64,000 bases of DNA from Fibrella aestuarina BUZ 2. Its GTDB lineage: Bacteria; Bacteroidota; Bacteroidia; Cytophagales; Spirosomataceae. The notes beneath the pieces were generated by a model that did not search any database, was not told where the DNA came from, and saw nothing but the letters and a program-made list of their open reading frames with translations. How positions within the stretch are numbered: the first letter of the stretch is position 1; every line of letters starts with the position of its first letter. The translations under genes were made by a program, and so were the position numbers. Shown in pieces: positions 1 through 6,685 of this stretch. Where the stretch lies: assembly GCF_000331105.1 (NCBI RefSeq), contig NC_020054.1:4191477-4255476 (forward strand), given 5' to 3'.

Positions 1-356
1 GGGTACGTCAGGCCGTTCTGAGTCAGCACCATCGAGCTTCCCTCCTCCCGCACCTGCGCTTTCCGCAAGGGCACCGCCTGCCGGTACGTACCGCGCTGCC
101 CGGCCGGCTTGAATCCCAGCGTTTGGAACTGCTTTTCAACGTATTGCGCCGCCAGTTCAAAGCCGGGCGTACCGGGTTTGCGGCCTGCCAGTTTGTCGTC
201 GGCCAGGTAGCGCATGTGGGCTTCAACGGCTTCAGGCCGGACTCCTTTGGCTGCCTGTTGGGCTTCGGCGGGAATGGCGATGGGGGTAACCTGAGCGGAA
301 ACGGACCGGATCAGTCCGGCGCAGAGCACGAGAAAAAGACGCGATTTCGGTGTCAT
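1..356 (-). CDS. M28-family zinc peptidase, N-terminal part (cut by window edge)
   Basis: The minus-strand frame starts at ATG 356 and runs off the left edge, so only about 118 residues are visible. They begin with a signal peptide (MTPKSRLFLVLCAGLIRSVS then AQ) and continue into an N-terminal motif with RYLADDKLAGRKPGTPG and a helix AAQYVEKQFQTLGFKPAG. That pattern (cleavable leader, 'L..D.L.GR..GT.G...AA.Y....F...G') is typical of secreted M28 aminopeptidases, which remove residues from peptides in the periplasm using two zinc ions. The metal ligands lie outside the window, so activity cannot be judged. About 100 bp separate it from the end of the regulator upstream. Confidence 0.75.
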   Translation of the reverse strand, partial: MTPKSRLFLVLCAGLIRSVSAQVTPIAIPAEAQQAAKGVRPEAVEAHMRYLADDKLAGRKPGTPGFELAAQYVEKQFQTLGFKPAGQRGTYRQAVPLRKAQVREEGSSMVLTQNGLTY

Positions 357-452
357 TCGGGGCGTATTACTTGACGGGATGTGCCGAGTCCAGGGATCGG
401 CTTAGCTATCGACAAGATACGGCATCTGACCGAGGAAAACGCCCCTGCCGCG

Positions 453-1502
453 TCAGTTGTCGGGCGCTGGCGGCCCCGTTGGCTCAGGCTCAGGCCCATA
501 GGCGGCTAATCCGGCTTGCAGCCGTTTCTGAATGCTATGGCGCAGCCGGGCGGGTTCCAGCACTTGCATGCCGTCGCCGAAGCCCAGAATTTCTTTTTCC
601 AACTCGAAATTGTGCTGTACCAGCAGTTCGATCACCATACCGGCCTCGGTTCGCGCCAGCACGCGTTGCGAGTGGTGCAGGGGTTTGGTCTCGACGTAGG
701 GCGCGTGGCGGGCGGTCACGAAGAGCTTCACGCGAACGGGCCGCAGGTTTTCGCTCACCGTGACGCCAATGACGTGCCGGTAATAGTGGTCGGGGTCGAT
801 GTGCTCGTTGGGTACGTAGTCGGCGGAGGTATCTACGCTGAGGGACAGCATCCGGTCGAGGGCCAGGTTGATGAGCAGCCCCTTTCCGTTGCGCAGGCCC
901 ACGGCAAACCAGCGGTTTTTAAACTCCTTGAGCCACCAGACGTGAAAGGTGAACGTTTGCGGAGCGCGGGCCGAAAACGACTGGTATTCGATTCGGAGCG
1001 CCCGTTGCTGCACCACTGCCTGATAGAGTTCGTCGAGCAGGTGGAGGCCCCGCAGGTTGTCGTTCTTCTCGAAATCGATTACCCGCGCCGACTTCCGGGC
1101 GGTGGCGTAGACGTGGTCTTCCAGTTTCTGCACCACATCGTTGAGCGCCGAGAAATGCGAGAAGCCCCGAAACTGCTTCAGCACTTCCACGGCCTCGTTC
1201 ATCCGCGACAGGTCGCCGTCTGACAGGGGGATGTTGGTGATGCTGTAGGTGGGATCGTCGTAGGTGTAATACTTTTTGTCGACCACCACGATGGGGGCAA
1301 AATAACCCAGTTTGTCACTGCGCATCAGTTGCAGATCGGCCTGCACGGTGCGGCGGCTGATGCCCTTGTCGATGCCTTCATACTCGTATAGCGCTTCCGA
1401 GACGCGCTCAATCAGGTCGTCAAGTGTCCAGGTACGTTGCCGGTTGCGCAGGCAGGCGTCGAGCGTTTTGTAGCGAATGAGGGCGTTTCGGTTAGCAGGC
1501 AT
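453..1502 (-). CDS. WYL-domain transcriptional regulator
   Basis: A 349-residue protein. Residues 1-75 form a winged helix-turn-helix (LIRYKTLDACLRNR, then SRRTVQADLQLMRSD as recognition helix). About residues 160-235 are the WYL domain (LRIEYQSFSA ... WWLKEFKNRWFAVGL, the equivalent of the W-Y-L signature). A C-terminal WCX-type region follows (VRVKLFVTARHAPYVETKPL). WYL regulators bind a ligand, in studied cases single-stranded DNA or nucleotides, and control damage or defence genes. The frame stays open to 1565, but codons before ATG 1502 lie in a dispersed repeat, so 1502 is preferred. The gene faces away from the leader RNA-slipin-rtcB unit and probably controls it (inference). It could instead be a general regulator unrelated to rtcB. 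Confidence 0.88.
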   Translation of the reverse strand: MPANRNALIRYKTLDACLRNRQRTWTLDDLIERVSEALYEYEGIDKGISRRTVQADLQLMRSDKLGYFAPIVVVDKKYYTYDDPTYSITNIPLSDGDLSRMNEAVEVLKQFRGFSHFSALNDVVQKLEDHVYATARKSARVIDFEKNDNLRGLHLLDELYQAVVQQRALRIEYQSFSARAPQTFTFHVWWLKEFKNRWFAVGLRNGKGLLINLALDRMLSLSVDTSADYVPNEHIDPDHYYRHVIGVTVSENLRPVRVKLFVTARHAPYVETKPLHHSQRVLARTEAGMVIELLVQHNFELEKEILGFGDGMQVLEPARLRHSIQKRLQAGLAAYGPEPEPTGPPAPDN

Positions 1503-1518
1503 AATGGCACGCGGAAGA

Positions 1519-1618
1519 CACGGATTTTTAGGATGATCGCGGATTTTATAGTCATACGGATTCATGCTTCTTACTCGGCCTCACGCTTTCAAATCCGCGA
1601 TCATCCTAAAAATCCGCG
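1519..1618. repeat. Dispersed inverted repeat with GATCATCCTAAAAATCCGCG arms
   Basis: Arms at 1519-1546 and 1591-1618 are reverse complements at 27 of 28 positions. A further partial copy follows at 1612-1640. Arms carry AAATCCGCGATCATCC. The repeat lies between the start of the WYL gene and its promoter region and could form a long hairpin. It is non-coding here, although an open frame runs through it in phase with the WYL gene. Confidence 0.8.
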
Positions 1619-1677
1619 ATCATCCATTTGATCCCCGTCATCCGCGTTCTGTCGTTCAAGTTTCATAAAAATTTTTT

Positions 1678-1699
1678 ACTGCGCAAAAAGACTGCGCAG
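1678..1699. promoter_or_regulatory. Candidate operator between WYL gene and leader RNA
   Basis: ACTGCGCA occurs twice (1678-1685 and 1691-1698), 13 bp apart start to start. Read as an inverted repeat it is CTGCGCA-7 nt-TGCGCAG. An A/T-rich stretch with six T's directly precedes it. The site lies in the divergent region between the WYL regulator and the slipin-rtcB unit, where a WYL protein would be expected to bind. The binding partner is inferred only. Confidence 0.45.
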
Positions 1700-1802
1700 G
1701 TGACCTAAACCTTTGTCGCAGTGAAAGCGCCGATGGCCAACCCGGACGAGGGTTTCTGCAGGGCCCCGTAGTATCGCAGCCGCTGGCTGATCCCGATATG
1801 CT

Positions 1803-1928
1803 GTTGGTCGTAGGTGGCTGCACTATAGGGATCTGTGGGTTGGGGGTTCAAGTCCTCCCTCTGTTTCGGCAGGGTAGCTCAATGGTAGAGCAACAGGGAA
1901 AATGCAGGTTCGAATCCTGCTACCAACG
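1803..1928 (+). ncRNA. Permuted/double tRNA-like leader RNA of the rtcB operon
   Basis: Base pairing gives two tRNA-like bodies. Inner body, in permuted order: anticodon-type stem 3' strand TCTGT (1832-1836), 5-nt variable loop (1837-1841), T-arm GGGGG-TTCAAGT-CCTCC (1842-1858), acceptor 3' strand CTCTGTT (1859-1865), 2-nt joint, acceptor 5' strand GGCAGGG (1868-1874), TA as positions 8-9, D-arm GCTC-AATGGTA-GAGC (1877-1891), A26, then stem 5' strand ACAGG (1893-1897). The 2-nt joint cannot close a hairpin, so the outermost acceptor pairs must open (loop TTTCGG). Outer shell: GTTGGT (1803-1808) with ACCAAC (1922-1927), a possible D-arm GTAG/CTAT (1810-1826), and T-arm GCAGG-TTCGAAT-CCTGC (1904-1920). 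The inner body looks most like tRNA-Trp. No usable anticodon loop or CCA end is present, so translation is unlikely. Two decayed tRNA genes is the alternative. Confidence 0.6.
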
Positions 1929-1935
1929 CTAACCC

Positions 1936-2039
1936 CGTTGGTCCATTGGTTGGGAAGTCGACCGCTTCTAAAAATGGTCACTCGCTAGTTGGATCGATCA
2001 GCCGCGATCCGGTGGCGGTTGGGTTCGCCCGACCACCAC
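1936..2039 (+). ncRNA. Structured leader segment with UUCG hairpin
   Basis: CGTTGGT (1936-1942) is the exact complement of ACCAACG (1922-1928), so it could compete with the outer stem of the preceding tRNA-like RNA. GACC/GGTC (1960-1963 with 1976-1979) enclose a loop with CTTCTAA, reminiscent of an anticodon loop. A strong hairpin follows: GTGG-C-GGTTGGG (2012-2023), TTCG loop (2024-2027), CCCGACC-A-CCAC (2028-2039), with one C/A mismatch and one G-T pair. No convincing protein frame covers it. The function as part of the rtcB-operon leader is inferred. Confidence 0.4.
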
Positions 2040-2117
2040 AGCTTAGTCAGCGCCTGCAGGCCGGTAACGCGGCTGTGGCGGGTCGGGTAGCGGTAAATGG
2101 GCTGTTGTTGGCCGGTA

Positions 2118-2183
2118 CGTTGGTTCATCAGATAGCGTTGCGTCTGACGGGATTGACAGCCTCGCCAGCACCGGTTACCAACG
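2118..2183 (+). ncRNA. Second GTTGGT...ACCAAC-bounded leader element
   Basis: CGTTGGT (2118-2124) and ACCAACG (2177-2183) can pair over 7 bp and enclose 52 nt, which is tRNA-like in span. Inside is a perfect 5-bp hairpin TCAGA/TCTGA (2128-2132 with 2143-2147). No TTCRANN T-loop is visible, so this is at most a degenerate tRNA-like or simply a structured leader element. The same boundary words delimit the better element at 1803-1928. Confidence 0.3.
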
Positions 2184-2206
2184 CCCGGCACCAAAGCAGT
2201 CGCCGC

Positions 2207-2253
2207 ACCGGCTTCCGCGTGGGCCAGGCGGGTCGCGGGCTGATCGGTTTTTT
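2207..2253 (+). terminator. Possible attenuator before slipin gene
   Basis: ACCG (2207-2210) with CGGT (2245-2248) and CCGCG (2215-2219) with CGCGG (2234-2238) form an interrupted stem that ends at a run of six T's (2248-2253), 27 bp before the slipin start codon. This resembles an intrinsic terminator or attenuator and would make readthrough from the leader RNA into slipin-rtcB adjustable. The internal loops make it weaker than a classical terminator. Confidence 0.35.
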
Positions 2254-2280
2254 ATTGAAGTACTTAAAACACCATTTGCA

Positions 2281-3411
2281 ATGAAAACAGTACGTATCCT
2301 GGCCCATCAGATTGGGCTGGTCTTCAAACATGGCGGCTACAAAAAAAGGCTGTCGGCGGGCAACCACTGGGTTTGGTCCAACGAAACCGTCTATGTCTAC
2401 AACCAGGGTGAGCCATTCCTGAACCCGCCCTGCGACCTGTCTCTGTTGCTGGCGCAGCCGGAGGTAGCCGCAGCCCTCGACGTCGTGGAGGTCAGCGACA
2501 ACGAAATTGCGCTGCAATACGAGCGGATCGCCGGGTCGTCGACGGGTCTGTTTCAGACCATCCTGCGCAAAGGCCGCTGGGCATTCTGGAAAGCAGATCA
2601 GTTGGCCGGGGGCAAACAGTACACCTACATCCGGGCCGATCTGAGCCAACTGACCATCCCGGCCGAGATCGATCTAGTGTCGCTGCTGCCGCAGCCCCTG
2701 TCACCCTACGTGCGTACCTACACCGTGGAAGCCCACGAGCAGGGCGTGCTGTTTGTCGACTGGCAGTTTGAGCGGCTGTTGACGCCGGGTACGTATCATT
2801 GGTGGAAAAACAACACCCCCGTCCACGTGCTGAAAGTCGACATGCGGCAGCAGCAGTTGGAAGTGTCGGGTCAGGAAATGCTGACCAAAGACAAAGCCTC
2901 GCTGCGATTGAGCTTCTTCGTACCGTATCAGGTACGTGACGTGCTGAAGGCATTGGTCGACAACAAAGACTACGACAAGCAGTTATATGTTGCCGTACAG
3001 TTGGCCCTGCGCGAGTACATCGGCGGCCTGACGCTCGACGAGTTGCTGGACCGTAAGAACGACCTGGCCCCGTTTGTGATAACGGCGACCGCCGCCAAAG
3101 CCGCCGCGTTGGGGATCGAGTTGCGGGGTGGTGGCGTTCGCGACATCATTTTGCCGGGCGACATGCGCGACATCATGAATCAGGTGCTTATGGCCGAGAA
3201 AAAAGCGCAGGCCAACAGCATCATGCGCCGCGAAGAAACCGCCTCGACCCGTAGCTTGCTGAACACGGCCAAGCTGATGGAAGACAACGAGATGCTGTGG
3301 AAGTTGAAAGAGATGGAGTATGTCGAGAAAATCGCCGACAAAATCAATTCGATTTCCGTTTCCAACGGCGGCCCGATCGTCGATCAGTTAAAGCAATTGT
3401 TTGTGAAGTAA
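2281..3411 (+). CDS. Slipin-type SPFH/band 7 protein
   Basis: A 376-residue protein. Residues about 1-150 are a slipin-associated N-terminal region without the usual hydrophobic hairpin. Residues about 160-300 are the band 7 domain (YTVEAHEQGVLFVDWQFERL, LTKDKASLRLSFFVPYQVRD, ALREYIGGLTLDELLDRK, AAALGIELRGGGVRDIILPG). A helical, charged C-terminus follows (MAEKKAQANSIMRREETAST). SPFH proteins assemble oligomeric scaffolds at membranes. Slipins are known as recurrent neighbours of rtcB in bacterial RNA-repair loci, though their exact role there is unclear. The ATG at 2281 is preceded by an A/T-rich stretch and no clear Shine-Dalgarno sequence. The gene is the first reading frame after the structured leader and lies 150 bp before rtcB in the same direction. 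Identification as a slipin is firm; function is not. Confidence 0.85.
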   Translation: MKTVRILAHQIGLVFKHGGYKKRLSAGNHWVWSNETVYVYNQGEPFLNPPCDLSLLLAQPEVAAALDVVEVSDNEIALQYERIAGSSTGLFQTILRKGRWAFWKADQLAGGKQYTYIRADLSQLTIPAEIDLVSLLPQPLSPYVRTYTVEAHEQGVLFVDWQFERLLTPGTYHWWKNNTPVHVLKVDMRQQQLEVSGQEMLTKDKASLRLSFFVPYQVRDVLKALVDNKDYDKQLYVAVQLALREYIGGLTLDELLDRKNDLAPFVITATAAKAAALGIELRGGGVRDIILPGDMRDIMNQVLMAEKKAQANSIMRREETASTRSLLNTAKLMEDNEMLWKLKEMEYVEKIADKINSISVSNGGPIVDQLKQLFVK

Positions 3412-3419
3412 GGGTCTTT

Positions 3420-3534
3420 GGGCTGCGCTGTCATTGGTAGTCATTGATGGTCATTCGTTGCGAAAAACAATGCATGACTATCAATGACAACCAATGACCA
3501 CTAATGACACCGAAGGCAAATGACGGCGCAGCCC
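3420..3534. repeat. Intergenic palindrome, GTCATTGGTAGTCATTGATG family (copy 1)
   Basis: The outer arms GGGCTGCGC (3420-3428) and GCGCAGCCC (3526-3534) are exact complements. Inside lie GTCATTGGT-A-GTCATTGAT and its imperfect complement, plus extra copies of the unit (A)ATGAC on the right side. The core is shared with the palindrome at 8149-8245. It fills the gap between slipin and rtcB and could act on transcript stability or polarity within the operon. Confidence 0.85.
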
Positions 3535-3561
3535 AATGACCACAAATGACTACCAACACCC

Positions 3562-5100
3562 ATGAACACCTCCTTTTCACTTGACGAATTACTGGCGCTG
3601 GGACCTATTCCCGAGTCGCTACAACCGGTGTTTCTGCGCGTGGCCAATGGGCTGACGCAGCGGGCCGACTACCCCAAAGCGTATGTACTGGGCTTACTGG
3701 CGCAGATGCTGCAAAGCCCGAAGAAGTTCGCCTATTCGAAAAACAAGGTCACCAACCTGGCGCGGTCGGTGTATGAGCTGAGCCAGCAGGGCGTCGCTAT
3801 TCCGCTGAGTGAAACGGGGGCAACGTACCTGCCCGCCGAGCCAGCGCCCTACGTGCTGAACACCGATCAGAAGCAGACCGAAACCGCCTTCGGCCTGCGC
3901 GAGGGACCACTGCCCTACGCGGTCTTCGGGCGTGATTTTATCGAAGAGGGGGCGCTTAAACAGATGCATACCGCCGCCAGTCTGCCGGTGTCGGTGGCCG
4001 GCGCGCTCATGCCCGACGCCCATCAGGGGTACGGACTGCCCATTGGTGGCGTGCTGGCCACGGAGGCCAATACCGTGATTCCGTTTGCGGTGGGCGTCGA
4101 CATCGCCTGCCGGATGTGCCTGTCGATCTTCGATTTATCGCCCGATTTTCTAAAGCGCGAACCGCATTTGCTGAAGAAGTCGCTGGTGGAACAAACCAAG
4201 TTTGGCATCGGTGGCGAAACCCGCGAGAAGCTCGACGAAAGCGTGATGGACCTGCCCGAATGGCGCGCCACGAAGGTGATCCGCGACCTGAAAGACAAGG
4301 CGTACCGACAGTTGGGCAGCTCGGGAACGGGCAATCACTTTGTTGAGTGGGGCATCGTGGACGTGTATGCCGACGAAACCGGAGCAGCGGCGGGCCTGAA
4401 CCTGCCACCGGGCAGTTACCTGGCCCTGCTCTCGCACTCGGGCTCGCGGGGGTTTGGCGGCAACGTGGCCAATTACTACTCGAAACTGGCCATGCAGAAG
4501 ACGAAGCTGCCCAAAGAAGCGGCGCACCTGGCCTGGCTCGACCTGAACACCGAAGAAGGGCAGGAATACTGGATTGCGATGAACCTGGCGGGTGAATACG
4601 CCTCGGCCAATCACCACGAAATCCACCGGAAGCTGGCCAAAGCACTGCGCCAAAAACCGCTGGTGATGGTGGAGAACCACCACAATTTTGCCTGGAAAGA
4701 ACAACTGGCCGACGGCCGTGAGGTGATCGTGCACCGCAAGGGCGCGACCCCCGCCGGTCCCGACGTGCTGGGCATCATTCCCGGCTCGATGACGCAGCCC
4801 GGCTACGTGGTGCGCGGGTTGGGCAACGACGCATCGATCAACTCGGCGTCGCACGGAGCCGGGCGGCTGATGTCACGTACCCAGGCGTTCAACACCATCA
4901 CGCGGTCGCAGTGGACCAAAGCCCTCACCGACGCCGACGTGCAGCTGGTGGGCGGGGATCTCGACGAAGCACCGATGGTGTACAAAGACATCGACACCGT
5001 CATCGACGCCCAGCGCGAGCTGGTATCGGTGTTGGCGAAGTTTACGCCCAAAATTGTGCGCATGGCCGACGCCAACCGCAAGGAAGGCCGGGAAGACTGA
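3562..5100 (+). CDS. rtcB: RNA-splicing ligase RtcB
   Basis: A 512-residue RtcB. The enzyme joins RNA ends carrying 2',3'-cyclic or 3'-phosphate to 5'-OH ends, using GTP and Mn2+, and repairs cleaved tRNAs. Visible core motifs: MPDAHQGYGLPIGGV, GVDIACRMC (metal ligands Asp180 and Cys183), GSSGTGNHFVEWG, LLSHSGSRGFGGNVA, VENHHNFAW, RKGATPAGPDVLGIIPGSM and SASHGAGR, with the guanylylated histidine at His431. All catalytic signatures look intact. The core begins near residue 110; the preceding helical region (YPKAYVLGLLAQMLQSPKKF, NLARSVYELSQQG) is absent from short RtcBs such as the 408-residue E. coli enzyme. Same-strand placement after slipin and the tRNA-like leader suggests one repair operon. 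A hairpin terminator follows at once. Confidence 0.97.
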   Translation: MNTSFSLDELLALGPIPESLQPVFLRVANGLTQRADYPKAYVLGLLAQMLQSPKKFAYSKNKVTNLARSVYELSQQGVAIPLSETGATYLPAEPAPYVLNTDQKQTETAFGLREGPLPYAVFGRDFIEEGALKQMHTAASLPVSVAGALMPDAHQGYGLPIGGVLATEANTVIPFAVGVDIACRMCLSIFDLSPDFLKREPHLLKKSLVEQTKFGIGGETREKLDESVMDLPEWRATKVIRDLKDKAYRQLGSSGTGNHFVEWGIVDVYADETGAAAGLNLPPGSYLALLSHSGSRGFGGNVANYYSKLAMQKTKLPKEAAHLAWLDLNTEEGQEYWIAMNLAGEYASANHHEIHRKLAKALRQKPLVMVENHHNFAWKEQLADGREVIVHRKGATPAGPDVLGIIPGSMTQPGYVVRGLGNDASINSASHGAGRLMSRTQAFNTITRSQWTKALTDADVQLVGGDLDEAPMVYKDIDTVIDAQRELVSVLAKFTPKIVRMADANRKEGRED

Positions 5101-5107
5101 GTTGGCG

Positions 5108-5156
5108 GGCTAACGGGTCGTGCATGGAGTAACTCCTTGTGAACGACCCGTTAGCC
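5108..5156. terminator. Bidirectional hairpin terminator after rtcB
   Basis: GGCTAACGGGTCGT (5108-5121) and ACGACCCGTTAGCC (5143-5156) are perfect 14-bp complements. A small inner hairpin GGAG-TAA-CTCC sits in the loop. It lies exactly between the convergent ends of rtcB (5100) and the outer-membrane protein gene (5157), so it can serve both strands, although no long T-run is present. Confidence 0.75.
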
Positions 5157-5726
5157 TTAGAACGCCAGTCCGAATTGAAAACCGATCGTAACGCTCGTGG
5201 GGCGGTCGTTGCCGAAGCGGACGGGTAGCGGTATAGCCAGGAAGTAGCTTACCGGACCGGGGCGGCGGAAGGTTTTGTTCAACACCGGCGTAACCCCATA
5301 GCGTCCGCCCGTTTCAAACGCCAGCCGATTGGCGAGCGTGAATCCCTTGCCCAGTCCCACCAGCACACCCGGATGAAACAGCACATTGTTGACCCGGCTG
5401 ACGCCTGCCTCGGACCGGATAAACGGCACGATTTCCAGCGAATAGCCAATTTTGGCCGTCTTCCAGATGTTGACCCCAACGGGAAAACCGACCTGGTAAA
5501 AATTCTTAAAATTAACCACCGGCGCATCCTGACTGAACGTCACGATCGGGTGAAGAATCCCCTGATATAGCACCGTGCGGGGGTAATCATGAGCCGGAGG
5601 TGCCTGCTGGGCGTGTGTCGCCAACGGGGTCAGGGTTAACAACAGGCTGACGGTTAGCAGCCCGATGGGCCGGAAAAACAGCGTTTGACAAAAGGTTGAG
5701 TAGCCGTAAAGCATGCGCGTAAACAT
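5157..5726 (-). CDS. Predicted outer-membrane beta-barrel protein
   Basis: About 190 residues. An N-terminal hydrophobic leader (FFRPIGLLTVSLLLTLTPLA then THAQ) marks export. The mature part alternates polar and hydrophobic residues in short strands (FYQVGFPVGVNIW, IGYSLEIVPFIRSE, FLAIPLPVRFG) and ends GFQFGLAF with a C-terminal Phe, the usual signature of an outer-membrane barrel. ATG 5726 is chosen because the leader then has normal length; 5714 is also possible. No specific family is recognised. The gene converges on rtcB and lies 92 bp after the ChrB-AraC gene without an obvious link to it. Confidence 0.6.
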   Translation of the reverse strand: MFTRMLYGYSTFCQTLFFRPIGLLTVSLLLTLTPLATHAQQAPPAHDYPRTVLYQGILHPIVTFSQDAPVVNFKNFYQVGFPVGVNIWKTAKIGYSLEIVPFIRSEAGVSRVNNVLFHPGVLVGLGKGFTLANRLAFETGGRYGVTPVLNKTFRRPGPVSYFLAIPLPVRFGNDRPTSVTIGFQFGLAF

Positions 5727-5818
5727 AGCGTTGACCGGGCTCGGCATACCAGAACCAAACCCGGTTACAAGGCTATGAACGCTTCGTTGGCTGGCATAGC
5801 ACAAAATTTCCTTTTGGC

Positions 5819-6685
5819 CTATTCTTTACCTTTTTGGGCCTGTTTTCGGTAGGCCGACGGGCTGGTGCCGACGACTTTCTTGAACACCCGGGTGAAGTGG
5901 CTCTGGTCGGAGAAACCCGTCAGGTAGGCAATGTCGAGCAGCGAATACGCGGGCTGATCGAGGAGTTGGATGGCTTTGTCGATGCGCAGTTTGCGGATGT
6001 ATTCGCCAAAGGTGAGGTTGTCGAAGTGGGTGGCAAACTCCCGCGACAGGTACGTTGGATTTAGCTGCACCGCTTCGGAAACGGCTTTAAGGCTGATGCC
6101 CGCCGGACCGCCGATCCGGTTAGTATCGACGTGTTCCTGAATCAGGGTTTCCAGTTCGCGAATCCAGCCGGGGGTACGTTTTCGGGCTTTCTTCTGCAAC
6201 GCCAGGTACGTTGCCATTACCTGCGCAAGCCGGTTTTCGGTGGGGCTTTGTGTGTGTTTTTCGTGTTGCAGGTACGTTGCCCAGCTGTACAGCGCGTCGT
6301 AAATGACCATGCCCTGCGCCAGTAGTGCCTCGTCGTCCCGTAGGTTATGGGCCAGCCCGGCCGAGATCGCCCACAACCCGGCGGCCTGTTCGGCCAGCGC
6401 ATGGTTGTCGGTGTCGGCCCCGCGCACGATGGGCGCCATCGTGTGCAGGGCCGGGTCGCGGAGGTCGTATTTTTTCAGGAAGTAGTCGAAGGTGCAGTCG
6501 GTGCCGTAGTGCGAAAACTCAACGCCGGGTACGTCGAAGGGCGTAGCGCCCAGGGCGGCGGCCTGCGCCAATACCTCGTCGGCAGGCACGAATACGATTT
6601 GGGCCTCGGGGTCGATAAACCGGCGAATAAGCCAGGGGCAGGCAATGCGGTCAATCTTGGGCCGCTCGCGGGTGATCCAGATCAT
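5819..6685 (-). CDS. ChrB-like domain fused to AraC-type DNA-binding domain
   Basis: 288 residues in two parts. Residues about 1-135 match the C-terminal domain of chromate-resistance protein ChrB (WITRERPKIDRIACPWLIRR, FVPADEV, GVEFSHYGTDCTFDYFLKKY). Residues about 185-285 are an AraC helix-turn-helix (SLKAVSEAVQLNPTYLSREF, LLDIAYLTGFSDQSHFTRVF). ChrB-type domains are linked to chromate response; fusion to an AraC head would give a single-chain sensor-regulator. No chrA transporter is visible; the adjacent upstream gene is an amino-acid permease whose 3' end overlaps this start by about 35 bp. ATG 6685 gives a start immediately before the ChrB motif, although the frame is open to 6751. The ligand and the target genes are unknown. 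Confidence 0.78.
   Translation of the reverse strand: MIWITRERPKIDRIACPWLIRRFIDPEAQIVFVPADEVLAQAAALGATPFDVPGVEFSHYGTDCTFDYFLKKYDLRDPALHTMAPIVRGADTDNHALAEQAAGLWAISAGLAHNLRDDEALLAQGMVIYDALYSWATYLQHEKHTQSPTENRLAQVMATYLALQKKARKRTPGWIRELETLIQEHVDTNRIGGPAGISLKAVSEAVQLNPTYLSREFATHFDNLTFGEYIRKLRIDKAIQLLDQPAYSLLDIAYLTGFSDQSHFTRVFKKVVGTSPSAYRKQAQKGKE

Noticed and set aside
1842..1928. Two ordinary decayed tRNA genes side by side
   Set aside because: Considered first because T-loops TTCAAGT and TTCGAAT stand out. Rejected as the leading view because variable loop (5 nt), positions 8-9, D-arm, A26 and all stems fit one permuted body with canonical spacing. It remains the main alternative.
1946..2284. 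Plus-strand open frame of 112 codons in the leader of slipin-rtcB
   Set aside because: It runs through hairpins and the inverted words CGTTGGT/ACCAACG, shows no domain or credible start, and ends in the slipin start region. Structured RNA explains the sequence better.
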